From the NCBI GenBank assembly GCA_964458125.1, contig CAYWHE010000122.1:1-12288 (forward strand): 12,288 nt of DNA, read 5' to 3'. Within the stretch, counting starts at the first letter, position 1. Each line of letters begins with the position of its first letter. Positions 1 through 6,774 of this stretch are shown here, one piece after another. A model generated the notes under the pieces. It was not told where the DNA came from and made no database searches. It saw only the letters and a list, made by a program, of their open reading frames with translations. This DNA is from CAYWHE01 sp964458125 (lineage in GTDB: Bacteria; Bacteroidota; Bacteroidia; AKYH767-A; OLB10). The translations under genes and the position numbers were made by a program.

Positions 1-18
1 TGAAATCCCTTCTTGAAA

Positions 19-44
19 ACCGGCGCAATTTTAAATAGGCCGGT
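19..44. repeat. Inverted repeat near the left edge, possible terminator of a gene outside the window
   Basis: ACCGGC at 19-24 is matched by GCCGGT at 39-44 across a 14-nt AT-rich loop. On the + strand the right arm is followed by a short, imperfect T-rich run (CTTTCGTTT). This could end a + strand gene lying to the left, but the T run is poor and no such gene is visible in the window. The structure is read from sequence; the role is a guess. Confidence 0.25.
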
Positions 45-203
45 CTTTCGTTTATCAAATACTGTTTCACACCATAAATTCTATAATTATGGGGCTACCT
101 GAAAATTAAATCAAACATAATATCTGCTTTTGCTTTGGTACTTATGTGATCCTTCCATGTATTAAAAAGCTTTGTCGGACAATATTGTAAAAAAACAATT
201 CCT

Positions 204-232
204 TAAAAAAATTCCTGCCTGATTAACGGAAT
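204..232 (-). terminator. Probable intrinsic terminator of selD
   Basis: Reading the minus strand, 14 nt after the selD stop there is ATTCC, a 12-nt loop, then GGAAT followed directly by a run of seven T. The stem is only 5 bp and AT-rich, so it is weak, but position and T run fit an intrinsic terminator. Confidence 0.5.
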
Positions 233-245
233 CCATATTAATGAG

Positions 246-1307
246 TCAGTTCAGCATGACGGCTTTTTCTTTTCTTTCAGAAAAAACTCCAACCGGTTCT
301 TTCACGATTTCACCCAAACCCTGATCACGGCAGAGTTTTAAAAACTCTTTTTCAAACGCAGGATCGACAGCCAGCAACAATCCACCGCTGGTTTGGGGAT
401 CGCAACCGATAAAAAGCTGCCGGGCTGATAATCCGGGTAAACCGTCTTTATAACTGTTGAAATTCCGCGTAGTCATATCCGGGTAAATGTACTGGTCAAG
501 ATAATAATCCAGGTTTGACAACAGGGGTACCTTGTCCATATGGATTGTTGCGGTTAAATGACTGCCGCCTGTCATTTCAAGCAGGTGTCCGAACAAACCA
601 AATCCCGTCACATCGGTGATGGCGTGTACCTCCGTGAGCCGGCCGGCCTTTTCCCCAAAACGGTTCAGGGTCGTCATCCAGCGCACCGCCTCCTGCAGGT
701 CTTCGGGCAGGGCCTTTCCCCTTTTCATGGCCGTATTCAGAATTCCAGTACCGACAGGCTTGGTGAGAAAGAGCAGGTCGCCTGCTTTGGCCGTATTGTT
801 TTTCTTCAGGCCGGTATGGGCGACCATGCCGTTAACCGCAAGCCCGAAGATCGGCTCCGGGGAATCAATGCTGTGTCCGCCGGCCAGGGGTATGCCGGCT
901 TCGGTACAAACGGACCGCCCCCCTTCCACCACCTGTGCTGCAATGGCCGGGGAGAGTTTGTTCACCGGCCAGCCCAGGATGGCCACGGCCAGCAACGGTT
1001 TTCCACCCATGGCATAGACATCGCTGATGGCGTTGGCCGCGGCAATCCTTCCAAAATCAAATGGGTCATCCACGACCGGCATAAAAAAATCGGTCGTACT
1101 GATGAGGGCCATGCCGCTGCCGATATCGAGAACGGCCGCATCATCGCGGCTTTCATGGCCCACCAGCAAGCCAGGAAAGAGGGGCAGATCTTCCCTGCGG
1201 CTTAATATCTCATCCAAAACGGCAGGCGCTATCTTGCATCCGCAGCCTCCGCCATGGCTGTAGGAGGTTAATTTTAGTGGTACATCTTCATCCGCCTGCG
1301 TTGTCAT
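246..1307 (-). CDS. selD: Selenide, water dikinase (selenophosphate synthetase), cysteine form
   Basis: SelD makes selenophosphate from selenide and ATP in the cytoplasm. Selenophosphate is the selenium donor for selenocysteine and for 2-selenouridine in tRNA. The product has 353 residues from the chosen start, close to the usual length of about 350. The hallmark N-terminal motif SHGGGCGCK is at residues 17-25, with Cys22 and Lys25 matching the catalytic Cys17 and Lys20 of the E. coli enzyme; some species carry selenocysteine at the first of these. Further AIR-synthase-type ATP-binding segments follow (DIGSGMALISTTDFFMPVV, ANAISDVYAMGG, GGHSID). I chose the ATG at 1307-1305 because an AGAGG lies about 6 nt upstream and the protein then matches family length. 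An ATG at 1337 (with a TTG just before it) would add ten residues. The gene follows the T9SS-protein gene but is separated from it by a terminator, so it is probably transcribed separately. No selA, selB or selU is in the window, so the downstream use of selenium is unknown. Confidence 0.95.
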   Translation of the reverse strand: MTTQADEDVPLKLTSYSHGGGCGCKIAPAVLDEILSRREDLPLFPGLLVGHESRDDAAVLDIGSGMALISTTDFFMPVVDDPFDFGRIAAANAISDVYAMGGKPLLAVAILGWPVNKLSPAIAAQVVEGGRSVCTEAGIPLAGGHSIDSPEPIFGLAVNGMVAHTGLKKNNTAKAGDLLFLTKPVGTGILNTAMKRGKALPEDLQEAVRWMTTLNRFGEKAGRLTEVHAITDVTGFGLFGHLLEMTGGSHLTATIHMDKVPLLSNLDYYLDQYIYPDMTTRNFNSYKDGLPGLSARQLFIGCDPQTSGGLLLAVDPAFEKEFLKLCRDQGLGEIVKEPVGVFSERKEKAVMLN

Positions 1308-1310
1308 TAA

Positions 1311-1326
1311 TGCCTCTTTTGAGGCA
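1311..1326 (-). promoter_or_regulatory. Perfect hairpin covering the selD ribosome-binding region
   Basis: On the minus strand TGCCTC, a four-A loop and GAGGCA form a perfect 6-bp stem ending 3 nt before the ATG at 1307. The right arm contains the AGAGG that would serve as Shine-Dalgarno, so folding would hide it. If translation instead starts at 1337 the hairpin lies inside the coding region. The structure is seen; a regulatory role is inferred. Confidence 0.4.
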
Positions 1327-1351
1327 GCAAAAATCATCAAAATATGGCAAT

Positions 1352-1381
1352 AAAAAAACCGCCCCGGAACGGAACGGTTTT
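1352..1381 (-). terminator. Intrinsic terminator of the T9SS-sorted protein gene
   Basis: Minus strand, 18 nt past the stop at 1400: AAAACCG pairs with CGGTTTT, with an inner CC/GG pairing possible in the loop, and the right arm runs on into a T tract (seven T in total). This is a standard intrinsic terminator shape and separates this gene from selD. Confidence 0.75.
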
Positions 1382-1399
1382 CAGGATGTCAGGAGGTGG

Positions 1400-2551
1400 T
1401 TACCGGATCAGCGTCATCTGACGGGTAAACACCTGGTTGTCGGTTGACAGACGGTAAAAATAAAGTCCGCCCTTAACAGGTTCCCCGCTGGCCGTTGAGC
1501 CATTCCAATAGTAATTATATTCTCCACCGCTTAATTTTTCGCTGGCGAGGGTGGTGATTTCCTTTCCAAGCAAATCATATACCTTAAGCGTTACCTGGCT
1601 GGCTCCGTTCAGCGTAAACCGGATGTTGGTAAAATCACTGAAAGGGTTGGGATAGTTTTGCTCCAGGCTGCTTACCGTGGCTACCGGTGAGGGATTGCTG
1701 ATACCCAAAACGGAACCACCCAGCTCTACCCGGTTGGAATTCAGGATGGATTTGGCTGAATCGGCCGTTCCATAACGGCTTACGAATGCAACAATTTCCA
1801 TCTGTGTGTCATCCCAGGAAGCGGGCAGCGTGTAGGAGAAACTTTTGGTAAAGGTCTGTCCGGCCGTAATATTTGGAGGAAGGAAACTGTATTCCCCCCA
1901 AATGTTATTGGCCAGTTGGGTGCGCACCACGTGCCTGTGGTTGTAGCCTGTAATGGTGCAGGGGAAGGTGTACCAGGGACTGTTCGGATCGGTGGCGCCA
2001 CAACCGACACCCATGTAATTATGCTGGTCGTAACCTGCACCGGTACCGGTAACACTGTCTTCCACCAGCAGGCAGCTCATACGGAAAGATCCGGTGGCGG
2101 CTGCAACAAAATCAGCCGTTACCGTAACGTTTACCAGACGGGTGGGCTGATCATAGGTACTGCTTATCCACACGTTTAAAGGGGCGCTGGCATTGAGCCT
2201 CTGATTGCAATAATTCATCCAGGTGTTTGTACTGACGCCGACACTGGTTGTGCCTGTCCATTTTACGCGGTCGACTCCGCCTGTCGGGAAACCTGTGGTC
2301 ATTCCCGAACAAATGGCATTGGTTAAAGTGGTTGCCATGGCATCGCTGCTGGGAGAGGATCCCTGGTGAATACCCAACGCAATAACGTTGGGCAGTAAAT
2401 TTTCAACCTGGTTGGAAACAGTCAGCCCGCGCGGACAATAGCCGCACCAGGCGCCGGTATAATCCTCCAGGATCACCTTTTTGGGGGCCTGGGCGAACAG
2501 GTTCCCCGAAAGAAACGCCAGCCATAAGATATTGGTAATGGTTTTTTTCAT
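1400..2551 (-). CDS. Secreted Omp28-like protein with thioredoxin-type CxxC site and T9SS sorting domain
   Basis: This is a 383-residue exported protein of unknown precise role. Residues 1-22 are a signal peptide (lysines at 2-3, hydrophobic core, then FAQA). Residues 25-45 hold a thioredoxin-like strand and active-site segment, EDYTGAWCGYCPRG, with Cys36 and Cys39 as a CxxC pair. Together with the following GIHQGSSPSSDA region this matches my memory of the Omp28-related family of Bacteroidota. Residues about 294-383 are a type A T9SS sorting domain: QNYPNPFSDFTNIRF, then VYDLLGKEI, GLYFYRL and a terminal TLIR. Such domains direct passage through the outer membrane and are usually removed on attachment or release. 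I chose the ATG at 2551 over one at 2596 because it begins directly with the signal peptide. The gene appears to stand alone, with its own promoter-like box and terminator. A thiol-disulfide function is plausible from the CxxC but not shown. Confidence 0.88.
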   Translation of the reverse strand: MKKTITNILWLAFLSGNLFAQAPKKVILEDYTGAWCGYCPRGLTVSNQVENLLPNVIALGIHQGSSPSSDAMATTLTNAICSGMTTGFPTGGVDRVKWTGTTSVGVSTNTWMNYCNQRLNASAPLNVWISSTYDQPTRLVNVTVTADFVAAATGSFRMSCLLVEDSVTGTGAGYDQHNYMGVGCGATDPNSPWYTFPCTITGYNHRHVVRTQLANNIWGEYSFLPPNITAGQTFTKSFSYTLPASWDDTQMEIVAFVSRYGTADSAKSILNSNRVELGGSVLGISNPSPVATVSSLEQNYPNPFSDFTNIRFTLNGASQVTLKVYDLLGKEITTLASEKLSGGEYNYYWNGSTASGEPVKGGLYFYRLSTDNQVFTRQMTLIR

Positions 2552-2583
2552 GGTGTTGATTTTAATTTGGTTGTATTTTGATA

Positions 2584-2591
2584 CAAAAATA
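2584..2591 (-). promoter_or_regulatory. Bacteroidota -7 box (TATTTTTG) for the T9SS-protein gene
   Basis: The minus strand reads TATTTTTG, fitting the TAnnTTTG -7 element, about 32 nt before the ATG at 2551. No clear TTG lies 19-21 nt further upstream, so the -33 part is missing or weak. The composition here is AT-rich, so a chance match is possible. Confidence 0.4.
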
Positions 2592-2689
2592 AACAAATTC
2601 CCGGAATATAAAAATTTCGGGACGGACCTATTCCTTTCATCCTGTCCGTGATCACCAGGGTACTATTCCATCCGCTCCCGGTTAGCCAC

Positions 2690-2720
2690 TTGAACAATCT
2701 GACGGAAAGCCTTACCTTTG
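2690..2720 (+). promoter_or_regulatory. Bacteroidota promoter of the ABC-F gene
   Basis: TTG at 2690-2692, a 20-nt spacer, then TACCTTTG at 2713-2720 match the known Bacteroidota sigma-factor consensus of TTG and TAnnTTTG at about 19-21 nt. Transcription would begin around 2725, giving a leader of only about 12 nt before the GTG start at 2738. Confidence 0.7.
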
Positions 2721-2737
2721 CATATTAATCCGTATCC

Positions 2738-4609
2738 GTGAACATTTTAACCGCTGAATCCCTCAGCAAATCCTTTATTGAAACTCCCCTTTTTGAAAAC
2801 ATCAGTCTTTCCCTTGGTTATAAACAGAAGGCTGCCCTGATTGCGGCCAATGGCACGGGTAAGACCACCCTGCTTAAAATTCTGGCCGGAAAGGAAACGG
2901 CCGACAGCGGGAAGGTTTCCATCCGCAACGGCATCAAACCGGGTTACCTGGAACAGGATCCGCAACCGGACGAATCGCTGACCATCAAGGAAAGTCTTTT
3001 CTTTTCCGATAACCCCGTCATGCGGCTGATCGGTGAATACGAATACCTGCTCGTGAAGGGGGATCAGGCTGATCCTGCCGAATTGCAGCGCATCACGGCC
3101 CTGCTTGACGAACAGAATGCATGGGGATATGAGGCCAAAGCCACGGAAATCCTGGGCATGCTCGACATCCATGACCTGGATAAAACAATCGGACAGCTGT
3201 CCGGCGGTCAGCGAAAAAGGCTGGCCCTGGCGCATTTGCTGATTGAAGAACCCGACCTTTTTATCCTGGATGAGCCCACCAACCACCTCGACCTGGATAT
3301 GATTGAATGGCTGGAGAAATACCTGGGCAGGCTGAATAAAACCATGCTGATCGTGACCCATGACCGCTATTTCCTGGACGGGGTCTGCGATTCCATTTAC
3401 GAACTGGAAAACGGTAAAATATACCTTCATAAGGGAAATTACGCTTATTTCCTGGAGAAAAGGCATGACCGTGAATTCCGCGAAGGACGGGAAGTGGACA
3501 AGGCCTCCAACCTCTACCGGACGGAACTGGAATGGATGCGCAGGCAGCCGAAAGCACGGAGCACCAAGCAAAAAGCCAGGATCGACTCCTTTTATGACCT
3601 GGAGAAGAAAGCGCTGGGAGCACGGAATGAGGCCAAAATGAACATCACTATGCAGATGGCGCGGATGGGAAGTAAAATCCTTGAGTTTGAAAACATTTGT
3701 AAAAGCTATGACAACAAGGTGCTTTTTCAAAATTTTTCGTATACGTTTAAACGTGGTGAGAAAATCGGCATCCTCGGCAGGAACGGCTCCGGGAAATCAA
3801 CCCTGCTGAACATCATTATGGACAAGGTAAGACCCGACCAGGGCAGGATCAGGACCGGGGAAACCATGGTTTACGGATACTATTCCCAGGAGGGCATGGT
3901 GCTGAAAGAAGATAAGCGGGTCATTGATGTGGTAAGGGACATCGCCGAATATGTGGAAACCGGAAACGGCAACTGGATGGGCGTTTCCCAGTTTCTCAAC
4001 CATTTTTTATTCACGGGAAGCAGGCAGCATACGCTCGTTTCCAAACTCAGCGGAGGTGAAAAACGAAGGCTTTACCTGCTGACCATCCTGCTGAAAAATC
4101 CGAATTTCCTGATCCTGGATGAACCCACCAATGATCTGGACATCGCCACCCTGAATCTGCTCGAGGAGTTCCTGACCGGCTACCAGGGTTGCATGCTGCT
4201 GGTTACACACGACCGTTACTTCATGGACAAACTGGTGGATCACGTTTTTGTTCTCGAGGGGGATGGAAAAATCAAGGATATCCACCGCAATTATTCCGGT
4301 TACCGGGAAATGCTCGCCGCTCAGAAAGGCGTCAACGACAAACCGGAAAAACCCCTTAAACCCGCCCGGTCTGAGTCTGAGACCTCCAGGAAAAAAGGAC
4401 TGAGCTTCAAGGACAAAAAAGAACTGGAAGAAACGGAGGCACATATTGAAAAACTGGAACAGCGTAAAAAAGTTCTCCTGGAAACCATGAATGATCCGCA
4501 GGCAGGCCATGAAAAAATCCATGCCTGCTCGATGGAATTCGGACTGCTGGAGAAAGAGCTGAAGGTAAGGCAGGAACGCTGGTTTGAACTGGCTGCCTTA
4601 GCCGGTTGA
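2738..4609 (+). CDS. uup: ABC-F family ATPase, Uup-like, with two nucleotide-binding domains and a C-terminal coiled coil
   Basis: ABC-F proteins are soluble twin-ATPase proteins that act on the ribosome; the Uup branch also binds nucleic acid through its C-terminal domain and affects genome stability in E. coli. The 623 residues have no membrane segment. Domain 1 shows Walker A AANGTGKT (36-43, with Ala where the first Gly usually stands), signature LSGGQ (154-158), Walker B LFILDEP with Glu179, and His208. The linker at about 240-310 is basic and charged (KARSTKQKAR), as expected of the P-site tRNA interaction region. Domain 2 shows GRNGSGKS (347-354), LSGGE (437-441), FLILDEP with Glu462, and His491. 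Residues about 545-620 are Lys/Glu-rich and heptad-like, fitting the ABC-F C-terminal coiled coil. The total length is near that of E. coli Uup. The start is GTG at 2738, with no nearby ATG in frame, and MNILTAESLSKSF is a normal ABC-F beginning. The Uup assignment rests on domain layout; other ABC-F subfamilies are possible. The 3' end overlaps the convergent aminotransferase gene by 12 bp. Confidence 0.93.
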   Translation: MNILTAESLSKSFIETPLFENISLSLGYKQKAALIAANGTGKTTLLKILAGKETADSGKVSIRNGIKPGYLEQDPQPDESLTIKESLFFSDNPVMRLIGEYEYLLVKGDQADPAELQRITALLDEQNAWGYEAKATEILGMLDIHDLDKTIGQLSGGQRKRLALAHLLIEEPDLFILDEPTNHLDLDMIEWLEKYLGRLNKTMLIVTHDRYFLDGVCDSIYELENGKIYLHKGNYAYFLEKRHDREFREGREVDKASNLYRTELEWMRRQPKARSTKQKARIDSFYDLEKKALGARNEAKMNITMQMARMGSKILEFENICKSYDNKVLFQNFSYTFKRGEKIGILGRNGSGKSTLLNIIMDKVRPDQGRIRTGETMVYGYYSQEGMVLKEDKRVIDVVRDIAEYVETGNGNWMGVSQFLNHFLFTGSRQHTLVSKLSGGEKRRLYLLTILLKNPNFLILDEPTNDLDIATLNLLEEFLTGYQGCMLLVTHDRYFMDKLVDHVFVLEGDGKIKDIHRNYSGYREMLAAQKGVNDKPEKPLKPARSESETSRKKGLSFKDKKELEETEAHIEKLEQRKKVLLETMNDPQAGHEKIHACSMEFGLLEKELKVRQERWFELAALAG

Positions 4610-5461
4610 GCCGGGCTTCCCGAACAGTTTCCCGGCCAGTTGCGCGGTTCTGGCAGTTGTTTTTCTTTTTCCTTCCACCGCTTCAACACGGGAGATGCCG
4701 CGGATAACGTTGGAGAAAAATACTTCCTCCGCTTCCTCCAGGTCCTGAACTGAAATGATTTTTTCACGGACCGGGTATTTCAACAACTTCATCATCCTCA
4801 GCAGGTTTTTCCGCATCACCCCGTCCACGCATCCGGAACGGAGCGAAGGCGTTAACCATTCTCCTCCGTTAAAAATGAAAATATTGGAGATCGCGGATTC
4901 CGAAACCTGTCCCCGGTGATTGAGCAAAATGGCATCATCCAGCCCGTTCCGTGCGGCGTAAATACCGGCCATCACATACGGAATGCGGTTGCAGGATTTA
5001 AACGAACTGAACGGAGACGGAAAAAGTAAATTCCCGGGTACAATGCCAACGCGCAGACCTTTCACGTTGAGCTTAAATCCGGTAACCGGCAATGAATTAA
5101 CAGTTAGTATATAGGAAGATTGCACCGACGATCGCTTGAAGCTAAGGCCTTCCGGTTCCCTCCAGATCTGCAGTCGCAGGCGGGCGTCACCCGCTATGCG
5201 GCATGCTGACAACAGGGAACGGGATTCCTTTTCCAGCCGTTCAGGGGAAAAACCTGCCGGCAGCGAAATGGCAAGGGCCTCAAGTCCGCGATACAACCGC
5301 TGCAGGTGGTCCTCCAGGAACAGGATCCGGTCCCGGTGCCAGTGCATGGTTTCAAACAGCCCGTCACCATACATAAAGGCCCGGTTTGAAAACGGAAATG
5401 CATGTTCAGAAGCAGTTATCCGCTTCCCATTGAGGATACCAAATTCCCTTTGAGCGCTCAT
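4598..5461 (-). CDS. Class IV PLP-dependent aminotransferase (aminodeoxychorismate lyase / branched-chain aminotransferase fold)
   Basis: This 287-residue cytoplasmic enzyme belongs to the fold-type IV PLP family, which includes aminodeoxychorismate lyase (PabC), branched-chain aminotransferase and D-amino acid aminotransferase. The N-terminal segment AFMYGDGLFETMHW (28-41) is typical. FKSCNRIPYVMA (154-165) carries the expected Schiff-base Lys155. GLDDAILLNHRGQVSESAIS (173-192), with Glu188, followed by NIF gives the family signature, and GCVDGVMRKNLL (210-221) matches the phosphate-binding/C-terminal motif. Length suits PabC or D-amino acid aminotransferase. I cannot assign the substrate; a folate (p-aminobenzoate) role is the most common for such short members but is not shown. 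The ATG overlaps the gmhB-like stop as ATGA, so it is the last gene of the rhomboid operon and probably translationally coupled. Its stop lies inside the end of the convergent ABC-F gene. Confidence 0.88.
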   Translation of the reverse strand: MSAQREFGILNGKRITASEHAFPFSNRAFMYGDGLFETMHWHRDRILFLEDHLQRLYRGLEALAISLPAGFSPERLEKESRSLLSACRIAGDARLRLQIWREPEGLSFKRSSVQSSYILTVNSLPVTGFKLNVKGLRVGIVPGNLLFPSPFSSFKSCNRIPYVMAGIYAARNGLDDAILLNHRGQVSESAISNIFIFNGGEWLTPSLRSGCVDGVMRKNLLRMMKLLKYPVREKIISVQDLEEAEEVFFSNVIRGISRVEAVEGKRKTTARTAQLAGKLFGKPGSTG

Positions 5462-5940
5462 TTAACCTGTTCCAGGACTTCCGTCAGCGGCCGGTTGGAT
5501 TCCACGAGGATGCCGGTAACCCCGGCACGTGAACCGGCTTCCACATCCCGGTCCCGGTCACCGATAAAATAACTGGAGGCGGCGTCAACCTGAAACCGTG
5601 CCATGGCCTTTTCAATCAACAGGGAGCCCGGCTTCCGGCAAAGGCAGTTTCCAAAATCCGGATGATGGGGGCAATAATAGATTTCTTTCAGTACGATTCC
5701 CTCCTTCCCCAGCAATTCCTGCAAATGATGATGTAATTTTTCCACATCCTCCCGCGTATACAATCCTTTGGCAATACCCCCCTGGTTGGTGATGATGAAC
5801 AGGTCGTAACCCTTGTCCATGAACCACTTCAGGGCCGGAACAACTCCGTCCAATAGTTCAAAATCATCCATCCGCCAGGTGTAATCGCCGGCTTCCCGGT
5901 TGATGACACCATCGCGGTCGAGGAAAACGGCTTTCTTCAT
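5458..5940 (-). CDS. gmhB: HAD-IIIA phosphatase, GmhB-like (D-glycero-D-manno-heptose 1,7-bisphosphate 7-phosphatase)
   Basis: GmhB removes the 7-phosphate from heptose 1,7-bisphosphate on the way to ADP- or GDP-heptose for lipopolysaccharide core or glycans. The 160 residues show FLDRDGVIN (6-14) with nucleophile Asp8 and acid/base Asp10, then IITNQGGIAKG (49-59). The zinc loop has Cys90, His92, Cys99 and Cys101 (CPHHP, then CLCRKP), and the magnesium site is GDRDRD (127-132). The zinc loop is shorter than in E. coli GmhB, so a histidinol-phosphatase-like member of the same HAD-IIIA group is the main alternative. The start ATG is 6 nt after the rhomboid stop, and the stop overlaps the aminotransferase start by 4 nt. 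A lipid A-type acyltransferase elsewhere in the window supports an envelope setting but is not in this operon. Confidence 0.85.
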   Translation of the reverse strand: MKKAVFLDRDGVINREAGDYTWRMDDFELLDGVVPALKWFMDKGYDLFIITNQGGIAKGLYTREDVEKLHHHLQELLGKEGIVLKEIYYCPHHPDFGNCLCRKPGSLLIEKAMARFQVDAASSYFIGDRDRDVEAGSRAGVTGILVESNRPLTEVLEQVK

Positions 5941-5946
5941 TTACGG

Positions 5947-6558
5947 CTAATCGTTACTTCCGGAAAGCTGGCTGAGAAAATGAAGGAACAGGGCTGGCTT
6001 TAAGGCAATCGTAAATAAAACACCGAAAACCGCTCCCCAGAAATGCGCATCGTGGTTGATGTGATCGCCACCCTTCCGGCTCATATACCAGGAATAACCC
6101 AGGTATAAAGGTCCCAATACAATGCCCGGCAGGCCAATAACTCCCCAGATATAAATTTTCGACATGGGGTTTAACAGGATAGCCGCAAAGGTAACGGCCG
6201 ATACGGCTCCGGAAGCGCCCAATGCGTTGTAACCCGGATCATGCCTGTGCTTGGCATAACTCGGTGTCACCGCAATCAGCATGCCGCCGAAATAAAGCAG
6301 GAGAAAATAATACGTGCTCTTACCGGCAAAAACAGCTTCATAATAATATTCCACCGCCTTGCCAAAACTGAAAAACACCAGCATATTGATGATCAGGTGC
6401 ATCCAGTCGGCATGAATCAGCCCGCTGGATATGAACCGGTACCATTGATTCCGGTGTTGAATCATATACGGATTAAAGATCATTTTCCGCATGATCTCCT
6501 CATTGCTTATGGCGGCAATGGAAATGACGGAAGTGATCACTACAATCAGAATGGTCAT
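5947..6558 (-). CDS. Rhomboid family intramembrane serine protease
   Basis: Rhomboids cut substrate proteins within or next to the membrane using a Ser-His dyad. The 203 residues contain about six hydrophobic segments, near residues 2-18, 42-64, 82-98, 112-130, 136-157 and 173-192. The catalytic GASG motif is at 114-117, with Ser116. The partner His172 sits in AHFWGAVFG (171-179), in the last segment. HADWMHLIINM (49-59) supplies the conserved His/Asn of the second core helix. All key residues are present, so activity is likely; the substrate is unknown. It is the first gene of a three-gene minus-strand operon. The ATG at 6558 has no strong Shine-Dalgarno, which is normal for this phylum. A TATATTTG box lies about 75 nt upstream. 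Confidence 0.9.
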   Translation of the reverse strand: MTILIVVITSVISIAAISNEEIMRKMIFNPYMIQHRNQWYRFISSGLIHADWMHLIINMLVFFSFGKAVEYYYEAVFAGKSTYYFLLLYFGGMLIAVTPSYAKHRHDPGYNALGASGAVSAVTFAAILLNPMSKIYIWGVIGLPGIVLGPLYLGYSWYMSRKGGDHINHDAHFWGAVFGVLFTIALKPALFLHFLSQLSGSND

Positions 6559-6774
6559 GCTGGCCTGATTTTAATTGCCGATGGTGAAGTCCTGGCGGCG
6601 GTACCCGGGTCATTCATTGCGGATCCGGGTTCCAAATATACGGATTCGGATATAGCAGGCTGAAGTATTCCCCGTTCAGGCTGACCGGGCTCCATTCATT
6701 TCGTTTCAACCCGCATTCCGGGTTACCTTCAGGCAGTGTAAGGAAAACCATATCAGGAATCTGTTGTCGTGGGG
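6559..6774. other. Intergenic region between the TonB receptor and the rhomboid operon
   Basis: These 216 nt hold the operon promoter candidate, a perfect hairpin at 6708-6724 (AACCCG, loop CATTC, CGGGTT) and a minus-strand frame of 45 codons from an ATG at 6751 to a stop at 6614. The hairpin has no T run after it on either strand, so it is not a standard terminator. The short frame has no recognisable motif and overlaps the promoter candidate, so I do not call it a gene. Confidence 0.5.
6633..6663 (-). promoter_or_regulatory. Probable promoter of the rhomboid-gmhB-aminotransferase operon
   Basis: The minus strand reads TATATTTG at 6640-6633, an exact TAnnTTTG -7 box. About 20 nt further upstream is TCA inside TTCA, a near match to the TTG -33 element. 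The predicted leader is about 65 nt. The -33 mismatch keeps confidence moderate. Confidence 0.45.

Larger units (their letters stand above)
1..245. other. AT-rich intergenic region left of selD
   Basis: No reading frame of useful length exists on either strand; stops are frequent in all frames. The stretch holds an inverted repeat at 19-44 and a terminator-like hairpin for selD at 204-232. A minus-strand TATGTTTG box at 119-112 resembles the Bacteroidota -7 element but lacks a TTG at the expected distance upstream, so I do not call it a promoter. No RNA gene fold was recognised. Confidence 0.6.

Noticed and set aside
558..1205. 215-codon + strand frame opposite selD
   Set aside because: It is antisense to conserved SelD motifs, with no recognisable protein of its own.
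246..1307. SelD being a selenoprotein with an in-frame TGA
   Set aside because: The active-site position is a normal Cys codon in an uninterrupted frame.
2747..3730. 327-codon minus-strand open frame opposite the ABC-F gene
   Set aside because: It is antisense to a clearly conserved ABC-F protein, shows no family motif, and reads as a shadow frame.
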